Assembly (NCBI GenBank): GCA_001574975.1
Contig: KQ965834.1
Coordinates: 45,106-109,105, forward strand
Direction of reading: 5' to 3'
DNA from: Gonapodya prolifera JEL478
Lineage: Eukaryota; Monoblepharomycota; Monoblepharidomycetes; Monoblepharidales; Gonapodyaceae
DNA length: 64,000 nt
Shown here: one piece after another, positions 1 to 9,408 of the stretch
Position numbering within the stretch: the first letter of the stretch is position 1
Layout: each line of letters begins with the position of its first letter
The notes under the pieces: generated by a model
The model's database searches: none
The model's input: the letters and a program-made list of their open reading frames with translations, nothing else
What the model was told of the DNA's origin: nothing
Position numbers and translations under genes: made by a program

Positions 1-44
1 CAGACCCGGTATATTGCGATCTCGAGTGAGTTTGTCATTCGCCT

Positions 45-777
45 ATGCCATCTTTGGACTGCTACCGAGAGCTCATCGCAAACCTTGACCACTATCCAGA
101 TTTTTATCAACCGGACCCAAACGACGGGTCTTGGGAAGTCAACCTCACAACCCACCTTCTCGGGCTTTCACACACGGGTATCTTCCGGTTCAAATTTCTG
201 GGCACCTCCGTCCCCAGGGAGTTCCTTTTCAACTGCGAGAGTCATCCCATGATCGCTCACCCGCAGGATGGCCCGGGACCCGGACGCGCCTCTTCTGAAG
301 GTCCGAGAGATGTATCCCCACGTGCCGGAATTCAAGGAGGGCAGAGTTCAGGAGGACCCGGACGGAGATTATAATTCGGCGTTCATGGCGATAGCGAGCA
401 TTGCGGCGGTTGCGCTGGACAGTATGTTAACCGTGACGATCGGTGTTCCATCACCTGTGACATTATTTGATCACTGAACGGCATGACAATGCGCGATTTG
501 TGTATTTTGTGATATAATTCTAAGGTTGAGTGTGAGTAATCTGCGTGATTCCGGAAAGACTTGAATAAACCTAACAATGCACGCAGATTCTGTTGTCAAG
601 GTTGTCAACGAAGAAAGAGTTGGACCAGTGGGAATCTTCGAGTTCTCAATGCAAATAGCTGGTAAGATCTCTTTGAAGTCTTGCAAGGAGAATATTTCAG
701 AGTCATATCCAGCTTTAGATTCTGTTCTGTTCCCGCCCGCAGTGACAAGGCCTCTCTTCATCGGAATGGGTAGGTGA
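45..777 (+). CDS. unrecognised gene fragment(s), 5' part outside or unclear
   Basis: Three protein-like segments follow one another on the plus strand in different frames: 45-~250 (residues rich in D/P/Y, beginning MPSLDCYRELIANL), 268-~425 (MARDPDAPLLKVREMYPHVPEF) and 577-~775 (MHADSVVKVVNEERVGPVGIF). Possible introns separate them: GTATGT at about 423, and GTAAGATC at about 662 closing with TTTCAG at about 701. The last piece ends at a GTAGGTGA donor near 770. I recognise no family. The frame changes could be introns of one gene cut by the window edge, or chance open frames. No function is proposed. Confidence 0.22.
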
Positions 778-1514
778 AAACAAAACCAAACATGCCTTGA
801 TCCGATGACTCACACTTGCGACTATATACGTAACAAGCTGTGGGCGAAACTTTGAAAGTCTAAGGGAGAGCTGCCGACGTCATCAAAGGATGGCAGGCGA
901 TGCGTTTCGTTCTGGACAAGGACGAAATTGTAACTGTGAGCTTCAAGACCTTAGAGTATCGTAATTGTACCAGCATCTTAATAAGCGATTCGCGATGCGT
1001 TGAAAATGGTGACAAGAACACGACATTTATTGTGAAAAATATTGTTACGGTTATAGCTAACAGGCAGCCTTAGCTACAAAAAACAGTGAGACAAAAGCAA
1101 GTGTTATTTTCGAACAATGATGTGGGAATAATGGGGGTTACGAGTCCGGAGATCAATGTCCGTGTCAAGCCAGATGCAGAAGAAACATTGGCAAAAACCG
1201 ATGCCGAACAAATGCGCAACATGCGTGCAGTGCAAGTGGCAATTAAGAGACAAAAACGGAATCCCGTGCAAGAGAGTGGAAAACATAAGCAAAAGCGAAT
1301 GTTGGTGTTGGTGCAAGTGGTGGGGTACAAAGTGATAATCGTGGGATAAAATTGCTTGTTGTAAGTGATTCAGGCAGAGAGCAACACGTAGGATAAGGTG
1401 TCCGAGCTGGGGTTCTTGAGGTTCACGGTTCGTACCAGCTAAACGCGCTGAAGATTATGTGGTCACCGACATGAAGCTGATTTGCACTGATTACAAAGCA
1501 TGTAACTCACCACT
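778..1514. other. no recognisable gene
   Basis: AT-richer stretch with only short, low-complexity open frames on both strands (for example 1086-1349, rich in K, Q and V). No tRNA-like or repeat structure was seen. It may hold the end of the gene fragment upstream and the 3' region of the minus-strand gene that ends at about 1515. Confidence 0.4.
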
Positions 1515-2603
1515 TCAGTACTGCACGCGTTTACGCTTCTCGCTCCGCTTGTCCTTCTTGGCGTCTTTGCGAGTCCGTTTACCACTTGGTTTTGCCTTCG
1601 GCGGGGCCAAACCGAGGGCAATCGCCATCTCGTCGTTAACTCGAGACGTCCCCACTCCATACAAGCTGAGGAGGTCGTCGATACCCTTTCTGTTCCCGTG
1701 CGAAATGTACTCCATCTCCTTAACACCGCCGGGGAAAATAATATCGCTCATTGGGGGTAGATAATCCTCGAGACTGTGGGAGAGAAGGCAGTAGACGTCT
1801 CCGAGACTGGTGTAAAAGGCTGCATCAGGGTCGTCGGGGACATCAAGCGGTTCTTCCGGAAGGTACTGTTTCTCCTGCACAGAACGATTTCCATCAGACG
1901 GTCTGTAGATCGGATGCGGAGAGCAATGCGTAGTGTCGGAACCGAGGAGGACAGATGGAGCGAGAAAAGGTCGATAATTTCGTTGTGCGCAGAGCCGCGT
2001 TTGAACCCATTCGATCCGAGGTCGTTCATGATATCGTTCCTCCTTTGCTGCACCAGCAGCGACGCCTTCGGATCCTCCAAATATCCTTCGAATGCCTCTA
2101 ACGCTGATTCGACGAAGATGCCATGACCCCATCGAAATGACCTGCGAATGCTACTTTGGGTACCTCACATGGTAGAGGAGCGTCGCGAGAGGCGCGACTC
2201 GCAGAGGACTGCACCAATCGTTCGCGCATTTCCCACAGACCGGGGCGCCTTCGGGGTGACCGCAACCGAGACAACGACCCTTCAGAGCGCCCTCAATTAT
2301 GATTGCGAGGGGCACTTTGCGGTCGTTGGCAAGGGCAAGGAGGACAGAAGGGGAATGCGAAGCTGAGGCGACAGAGCCAGGAGAACAGCAGTCGCCAGTT
2401 GGATGTTGACGACAATGCGGAAACACGCCTTGGACGTGCACGCGACGAATCGGACACTTTTGGCAGGGAGGACGGTGAAGATGCAGGAGAGAATATTCAT
2501 TTTGGGAAAGCGATGGAGCGGGAACGGGGCGGTGGTCCTTCTGTGGAGGCAGGTAGAGACAGGTATGTAAGAGGCAAGAAGGGAAGAGTCCCCGGCCGAG
2601 CAC
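1515..2603 (-). CDS. unrecognised multi-exon protein with Cys-pair segment and basic C-terminus
   Basis: Minus-strand pieces read like one spliced protein. The piece at ~2340-2170 has two Cys pairs (CLGCGHPEGAPVCGKC, spacing C-x2-C-x8-C-x2-C), suggesting a small zinc-binding element. A second piece, after an acceptor near 2143, reads VESALEAFEGYLEDPKASLL and is helical. The last piece (~1890-1515) is acidic and ends in a Lys/Arg-rich tail (KSGKRTRK-like, then KRKRVQY), which could be a nuclear localisation signal. The join between the last two pieces needs a weak donor, so the exon borders are uncertain. No family was recognised. The 5' end is not fixed; a further Cys-containing frame lies upstream at ~2480-2380. 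Confidence 0.35.
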
Positions 2604-3475
2604 GTTCCAGGCACGTCAAATCCGAACACACCTACACCGACCATGCAATCGTGAACATAACCCAGCGACATGACCGTCGCTCGTGAACGCTTGTCACGTC
2701 TGCTCTCCCATTGACGGCTCTGATCCGGTGAGTTTCCCCTCCCCCCTGTCCTGGTTGGTGGACACATACTGACGCTCGCTTCATTGGACTTCAGAACGTG
2801 TGAAGGCGGTGCTGGAAAACGCGTGGCGCCATGCCCCTTTTCTGTCATCCAACCATCTCACTAAAGAGCTTGTCAACGTTGTGCCTGGTCGGTGTCGGTC
2901 AAGAAGGCGAGGGCCAAGGGCAAGGGACGAAGGAGGGGGACGCAGGTGAGCTTTCGCGCGGGATACGCCCCGAGTGGGCCGTTCACAGAGCCATCCTCCT
3001 CGGTCTTATTCCGGGTGCAAGCTCATTTGGACTCGTGGATGATTCAGGATTGCCCGGACGAAGACAGCGTTGCCTTATTCCACGTATATGAATAGGAAAA
3101 AGACGAAATACAAATAGGCTGAGAAGACGCTGCCGTCCAGTTTCAGTCCACCAAGTTGCGTCGAATGCACGAATCGTTCTCGCCCTTTACCCCGTCCAGC
3201 TCCTTCAACTACTCATACTCACGTGCTGGAGGCCTATAACTCCCATAGCTTAGGTCTTTGCAGGCCCCACGGCTCGTGTTCAGACCACGGGAAGGGAATT
3301 GAAGTCGCTCTTCAGGGGATTGGCAATAACGTAGGGAAAGCCTCCTCCCATATTATTTCTCTATAATACTACCATGCTCTAAACTGTCGTGCTTGATACT
3401 TACGAACGCTCCATGTCCAAATTGCGGTTGCAACATTATGTTCGCCATCACCTTCCGAAAGTGTGAACATCCCCG
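2604..3475. other. unassigned stretch; possible short plus-strand exons
   Basis: A plus-strand donor GTGAGT near 2729 and acceptor TTCAG near 2796 would join CHVCSPIDGSDP to ERVKAVLENAWRHAPFLSS, which looks coding, but I could not follow a gene in either direction. The rest holds only short frames. The 3' flank of the Erd1-like gene starts at 3475. Confidence 0.2.
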
Positions 3476-5226
3476 CTACACAACCATCACCCCCCTCGGA
3501 TGCGCCGCCTGGGCCATCCCAACATACTCCTTCTCCACCCTCACGTACACCCACACCCACCGCCGCGCCACCTCGACCACCTTGAGCGCCGCGTCCAGAC
3601 CCGCCAACGCGTCCAGCGCCGCCCACGTTGCTTCAACGTCAGAGGGGCGGTCGACGTCCCGTGCAATGGCGTAGTATACGGGAATGAGTTTTACGAGGAA
3701 AGCGAACCGCCCGAAAGTGTCCAGGATGAGGACGATGTAGTAGACGACGGGCGGGCGGAAGCGCAGGGTTGGGCGGAGAAGTGGCGGGAAGCTCGCGCTC
3801 CCTGAGGCATTTAAGGGAAGAGCAGCACTTGTGGCAGTAGCAGCGTCAGGCCAGTGCCCAAGATCCCAATCCATCCTCACATCCCACCACAAACCATACA
3901 CCGCGCTCACGACGCTCGTCGCGAGCCACACCGTGACTGCTCGATTCAGGTGCCAAATGGCGTCTTGTTCCTCCCCCTGCGGTGCGTTACGGGCGCGGTC
4001 TTGGGCTCGAGCGGCCCACGTTGCGGCAACGATGGGGAGGAGCGAGACGACGTATTTGAGCGTGTTGGCGAGGTGGCGTCGCCGGTCGGGGTGTTTGGTG
4101 GGGAGGAGGAAGTATTCGGAGAGGCATTGGCGGATTCGGATTATGGGTGGGATGCTTTGAAAGCCCAGAACGGTGGTGATCTGAATGGGTTTTCCATTCT
4201 AAGCGCAAGAAATTATCTACATACCTCACAAAGATCGTGAAGACGACATCGTGAGTCCTCCACAGAGGTTCCGTCCACTGGGAGAAGCTCGGTTCGGCGT
4301 CAAACAAGAGCTCTTTGATACTGACATGAAGATCCCCGAAAACGCGAGAGAAGGAGCACAAGATATCGGCCAGGACGACGTCGGAGAAGGGCACGATTTG
4401 CAAGATGCGGATGTCGATGATTCGGAGGAGAGCGCTTTTGGTATTTGAACAAAGTGGGTAAATGTGAGCGTGGCTTATTTGGAGGTAAATTTTGCGAGAC
4501 TGACACTCACTCGACAAATTTTTGACGCTCTTTACGCTCCACAATGTCCAGCGGCATGAACACCAGTCCTAGAACCAGCGCCCACGTAATTGGAGGGACC
4601 ATGGCTGCACTTTCCTCATGAGAGGTGGAGAGCAGGAAGGTGTACAGAGTAATGGAAAGGAGGGTGATGGAGGATAGCGCGATAGAAATCGAGTAGAGAG
4701 ATCGGGTAGACGCGAAGGAGTCTGCTAATCCCGGTTCCGAAGCTAGGAGTTTCGGTGAAGGGGATCGTGTCACTCGGCTCGGCGAAACGAGTTCCGTCGT
4801 TTCCTGGTCGACTTCGAGAACGGCAGTGCTCTCGCTTTTCTCAGACACAGTTCGTTGCGTCAAGGACGGTGTCGCCGAATGTCTAGTCGGCGACGGGATG
4901 GCAACATTTCCCCCAAGCCGTCCATTCGCATGTCCAATCCCCGTCACCGCAAACACCCTCTCCACATCAATCCCCGCCCACACAAGTCCTGCCACATTAG
5001 CCGTCCAGCACCACACGCCCAACACCGCGTACAGGAGCACATGGTACCCCGAAGGCAGGGAGGAGAGGAAGAGCGCGAGCGAGGGTAGGGATGTGAGGAG
5101 GACGATGGCGAGGATGAGGAAGGCGGCGAGGGAGAGGAGGCGTAAGAGGGGGGGCATGGAGGGTGGTGAAGATGGTGGGTGCGTGGCGGGAACGGGTCGA
5201 ATTTCGTCGTTGGAGCGGCGGCCCAT
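3476..5226 (-). CDS. ERD1: Erd1-like EXS-domain membrane protein
   Basis: Multi-pass membrane protein of the EXS family (Erd1/XPR1). Erd1 acts in the Golgi, where it is linked to phosphate recycling and retention of resident proteins. Exon 1 (5226-4511) starts MGRRSNDEIRPV and has several hydrophobic segments (LLSLAAFLILAIVLL; YHVLLYAVLGVWCW; WALVLGLVFM). It joins through a GTGAGT donor to exon 2 at 4434, which carries the family hallmark VPFSDVVLADILCSF. The next exon begins near 4160 with IRIRQCLSEYF and continues with NTLKYVVSLLPIV, YGLWWDVRMDWDLG, RPPVVYYIVLILD and VARRWVWVYVRVEKEY, the conserved EXS string in order. The stop is TAG at 3476. A longer polar loop rich in Ser and Glu lies between membrane segments of exon 1. 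The true C-terminus could extend if another short intron exists near 3510. Confidence 0.85.
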
Positions 5227-5557
5227 GGAGGCCGGTGATGCAGGTTGCCTACGTTGCCTACGTTGTGCAGTGGATAATCACGCGAGGTGTTATAATCGGT
5301 CCTCGGTATTCATTCCGAGGGCGGGAGAAGACAGCAAGGTTGAAGATTTCGGCTAAATTTTTGGTATCGTTTTCAGAGTTGCGACTTTGAATTCATCAAA
5401 TGCGAAACAACAATGCAAATGCAATGTGCTAAAATGCCAAAATGCGACCCCGAAGCGTCCAGCACTACCGGGTTCTGACGCGTATCAAATGCGTTGATGC
5501 TCATGCTCATGCCAAGTACTCCCAAGACCAACACCCCCCGTCCAGCGGAAAGTCCCT
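5227..5557. other. intergenic, between two minus-strand genes
   Basis: Holds the promoter of the Erd1-like gene and the 3' flank of the zinc-finger gene. Only short frames were seen and no distinct motif. Confidence 0.5.
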
Positions 5558-7352
5558 TCAGTGCTCCCGCCCGTTCGGAGCCGAGGACCCAGCCCTCCAA
5601 TCATCCGTGGCGTACTCTCCTTGCATCATCTGTCGCGGCGGGGGTGGTGCTTGGTCGACGGGGTACTTTTGATAGCTCCGAGATGGAGATGCAGCGCCGT
5701 AGCTGTACATGGGCCCCGGCGCAGCACCGGCGTTCATGTATGGGTCGTGTGGTGGTGGTAGCCCGGGTGGGTAGGCGTACACGGGACCGGTGCCTGCGTG
5801 TGGTGGGAAGACGCCGGCGCCGTGTGGAGGAGACGGCGCATATTGCATATGTGGTTGCATGTAGGGTCCAGATGCAGTGTTGTATGCCATTGTGAATTGT
5901 GCGTTCGACCATCCCTGCGGAGGCGGGCCGTACATGTATGGCGGTGGGAAGGGAGGTACTGGTGCTAACCCCATTGATGACGGTCCCCAAGCTTGTCCCA
6001 GTAGCGCTGCATTGGGTGGCATGAACGAAGGTCGTGAGAGGTAAGAGCCAGTGGGGTACGGAGTTCGTTGGCTCATGTGTGCAGTATTCGGCCTGTGGTC
6101 GTAAACATAAGCCGACGGGTTCAGTGTCCCTGCAGCTCCAGCAGACGCCTCCGAATCCGGCGCCACGACAGCCGCCGCCATTGCCAGAGTCGACAACGAG
6201 TCCGCGTTCGACCCTTCGTCGTATTGTGAGACCGAGGTCTTTGCCTTTGAGGGATCCGTAGGAGAATTAGGCGCGGACCGGGACGGTTTTACTCCACAAT
6301 CAAAGGCGCCACCGGCCTGTCCGCGCAAATCAGGCATCGACATCGACACGTTCCTTAACGTCGCAAGCCCAAGCCCACTCGCGCTAGTCTCAGGGTAGGG
6401 GGAGGTCTCGCGACTACGCGGTTCGTATGGTGAGTTCGAACTCTTGATGACGACCGAGGGGGGCGGGGATGGGAGTGGTCCGTTGCGTACTCGGGTGTGC
6501 ACGTGTACAGCGGAGGCGGCGGCGGCTTGGGAAGCCGGAGCTGATCGCAACGGACCCCCGCCGAGCCCGGGGCATTTTCCGTTCTCGATGTGTTGGCGCA
6601 TGCGGTCTTGTCTGGAGTTGGAGGGGTCGGAGGAAGGGGAATGGAAAGCGGTGAGAAGAAGTTTGCAATAGAAAGACACGTCAAGTCATGCAATACGCTC
6701 CACGAAGAGTACACCGCTCCACGGGCCGTAATTCGCCTCGGTCAGCAACTTCGTGCTTAGTCCTCCGGTTCGCTCCGCGACAGAGTCCTCAGTCAGCGCC
6801 TTACGGCACTTAGGCCTCGTCCCCCGCCACCCCCTCCCGCCTCCCCACCCAAAACCCACCTCGCGAAATCCTTCCCGCAGTACTCGCACACAAACTGCTT
6901 ATGCCCCAACTCATGCAATTTGGCGTGTCTCTTGAGATCCCCTTTACGGTAGAAGGTGCGACCGCACCATTCGCAGGACGCTTTTTCCCGCTCGGCGGCG
7001 TGGATCGACATGTGGGCTTGGAGGTTGAATTTTCTGTAAGGAGGGGGAGAGGTCGCATGTGAGTAAGCGTATCTGCCAACCAGTATAATAAGTTTATCCG
7101 GACGCACCGAGCGAATGCCGCGCCGCATACCTCGCACACGGCCTCGCGGACGACGAGGTTGCCGTTCTGGTCGACACCTTCGTAAGCGCCCAGGCGGTTT
7201 TTGGCGACCAAGGTGGCGGTCTCGTATTGAGGTTCGTGGCGCCCTTGGTCGGGGTGCATGACGATAGGATGGGTGATAGTCTCCACGGGCGGAGCGAGCA
7301 CCCACGGCGGTGCGGTCGGGTTGTGAGATAGGTGAGAGATTGCGACTGCCAT
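5558..7352 (-). CDS. C2H2 zinc-finger transcription factor
   Basis: Three exons: 7352-7108, 7033-6860 and 6611-5558, with introns of 74 and 248 nt. Exon 1 (MAVAISHLSHN...) ends inside finger 1 (CEVCGAAFAR, then FNLQAHMSIH after the intron). Exon 2 holds finger 2 complete (CEWCGRTFYRKGDLKRHAKLH) and the first half of finger 3 (CEYCGKDFAR). Exon 3 completes finger 3 as DRMRQHIENGKC, so finger 3 is C2HC rather than C2H2. The remaining ~350 residues are low complexity, rich in Pro, Gly, Ser, Ala and Tyr (PYMYGPPPQG, GPVYAYPPG), typical of a disordered activation region. It is probably a nuclear DNA-binding regulator; targets are unknown. Transcribed divergently from URA3. The second intron contains two copies of a hairpin repeat described separately. 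Confidence 0.85.
6736..6818 (-). repeat. intronic hairpin repeat, copies A1 and A2
   Basis: Two units in the second intron of the zinc-finger gene, read on the minus strand: 6818-6787 (arms AGTGCC / GGCGCT, loop GTAA) and 6765-6736 (arms AGCAC / GTTGCT). Each is framed by GAGG at both ends with CTGAC before the last GAGG. Between them lies CGCGGAGCGAACC (6779-6767), which recurs exactly in the Mps1 intron at 37754-37766. Confidence 0.7.
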
Positions 7353-8205
7353 GTTGTGGCGATGTGGTTCGGTCGGGGATTGGGTTTGGCGGCTGCGGCA
7401 GGGAACAAGTGGGGATCCCGATCGGGTGGATGGGTGGCCTCGTATACGACAAAGGCGGGGCGAAAACTGTTCTCTGCTTGAGAAGTAGCTCAGAGCGTGT
7501 GTCTTGGTGGGTTGGACGAGGTGTGCTAGAGGAGTTAGTGGAGGCGTGTCAGTGTGACGCAGTTGAGGACACCGTCACCGCTCGGTGAGGCGACGCGGCG
7601 CCGCATCGGCTCGTGAAGAGAAGGGGAATATGTTCTGTATCCGTGTGCTCTCTGGCGATTCCCGGCCATGATGGAGTTATGCCGCTCGGTCGGGGTGGCT
7701 TCCAAAGCGGCCCCAGCCCATTCAAAGGGGACCCAAAGACCCCACGGAACGACGCCCGCCTCCCGCCCTAGTCCCGATGGACGGTCAGTAAAGCCGTTCC
7801 CGGTCCATTCTTACCGTGACTGCGAATTCTGGCTGCGAGGGTGGAGCGGGGTGATTTCGAATCTGCGGTCGGGACCTGATAGTCCAGGAGGCACCACAGC
7901 CTCTTTTTTCCTGGCCAGAGATGCGGGGAAAAGGGAATTGGGACCCCGGAAGCGCGATTGGTAGAAGAAGTAAAACCAGATTGATTGTATTCCAGAACCC
8001 GGCGCTTGGTGGGCTGCAATTGGTGGTTTAGCTCTCTCGGCTGAGTCGAAAGCACGCTTCACGACCTTAACTTCATGTGCAGCTGAACTAAACCTACTCT
8101 GGATAAGGACAATTGTTATGATTGCTCTGCCGGTTGGTTGGCTTGACGTGTTCCATACCATCGACTGTGGTCCGCTGGTACCCATTTTATCTTCAAAGTG
8201 ATTCC
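7353..8205. promoter_or_regulatory. shared divergent promoter region, zinc-finger gene / URA3
   Basis: About 850 bp separates the start codons of the minus-strand zinc-finger gene and plus-strand URA3. It is GC-rich on the left, with only short frames. No specific binding site can be named from sequence alone. Confidence 0.5.
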
Positions 8206-9198
8206 ATGTCTTCCACCAGCCCCACACCGCAATCGCCCCACTCCTCCCCATTCGCCCGCCTCTCTTACGACACCCGGGCCCCCACCTTCCCCAACCCGAC
8301 CGCGCGGCGTCTCCTCTCTCTCGCATCCTCCAAACGAACCAACCTGTGCCTCTCCGTCGACGTGACCTCGACACAGCTCCTCCTTGACATCGCAGACGCA
8401 GCGGGGCCGTATATATGCGCGCTCAAGACACATGCGGATATTGTGGAGGATTTTGAGTTTGAAAAGACCGTTGGTGGGAGCAAGGGGTTGAAGGCGGTCG
8501 CGGAGAAGCATGGGTTTGTGATTTTTGAGGATCGCAAGTTTGCTGATATCGGTGCGTGTTCGATGTCGTCTTTTATTCAATCAATCGCCGAGAGATAACC
8601 AATCAACCATTTCTCCGCACGCCGGGTCCCAGGCAACACCGTGCACCTCCAATACTCCTCCGGCGTCCACCGCATCTCCTCCTGGGCCGACCTCGTGACC
8701 GCGCACTCTGTCCCCGGCGCCGGTATCGTCTCGGGTCTCGCAAAGGCCGCCAAACCGCTCGGGCGTGGCGTGATCCTCCTGGCGGAAATGTCGTCCAAGG
8801 GCAACCTGTGCGACGAAACGTATAGGAAAAAGACGTGGGAAATGGCCAAGGAGAATAGGGATGTCGTCGTGGGGTTCATTGGGATGCAGCGGTACTTCGA
8901 ATCCCCCCCTGCCCCTGCCGCCGACACAGACGCGACGGACTTCCTCTACCTCACACCCGGCGTTTCCCTCACTGCCTCATCCGACGGTCTTGGTCAGCAG
9001 TACCGAACTCCCGAGGACGTTGTGGAGAAGTCTGAGTGCGACTTTATCATTGTTGGGCGCGGGATCTACGCCGGTATCGAGCAGCACTTGGATGGAGGAG
9101 TGCTCAACGCCGCTGGAAAAGATCTCATCCGGTCGAGGTGCGAGGAGTACCGGAAGAGGGGGTGGGATGCCTACGAGCGTAGGATAGAAAAATCGTAA
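8206..9198 (+). CDS. URA3: orotidine-5'-phosphate decarboxylase
   Basis: Converts orotidine 5'-phosphate to UMP, the last step of de novo pyrimidine synthesis, in the cytosol. Two exons: 8206-8551 and 8633-9198, with an 81-nt intron (GTGCGT...CCCAG). The catalytic signature [13 protein letters not shown] (Asp-Lys-x-x-Asp) is assembled across the splice: DRKFADI lies before the intron and [10 protein letters not shown] after it. SVDVT and [10 protein letters not shown] near the start and [10 protein letters not shown] near the end are the other conserved blocks. The length fits fungal enzymes. The ATG at 8206 is preferred because the family N-terminus ([12 protein letters not shown]...) follows it; an open frame continues upstream without homology. 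The stop is TAA. It converges with the SH3 membrane protein gene 210 bp downstream. Confidence 0.96.
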
Positions 9199-9408
9199 TG
9201 TGTATGTGTATTACTATGCGTTTTGTTGGAAGAGGCCCAACGGTGGCATCATGACACACCTCATGTTTTCAAATTGCTTTCACTATTTGTTCCATAAACA
9301 AAGAAAACTTCCTCCAAAATAATGCAATTACTTGATCACACAAAGCTGCCAACAATTAAATCCAACATGCCACTTGCCACTTGCCACCAACAAAAGTACA
9401 TCCCTCCC

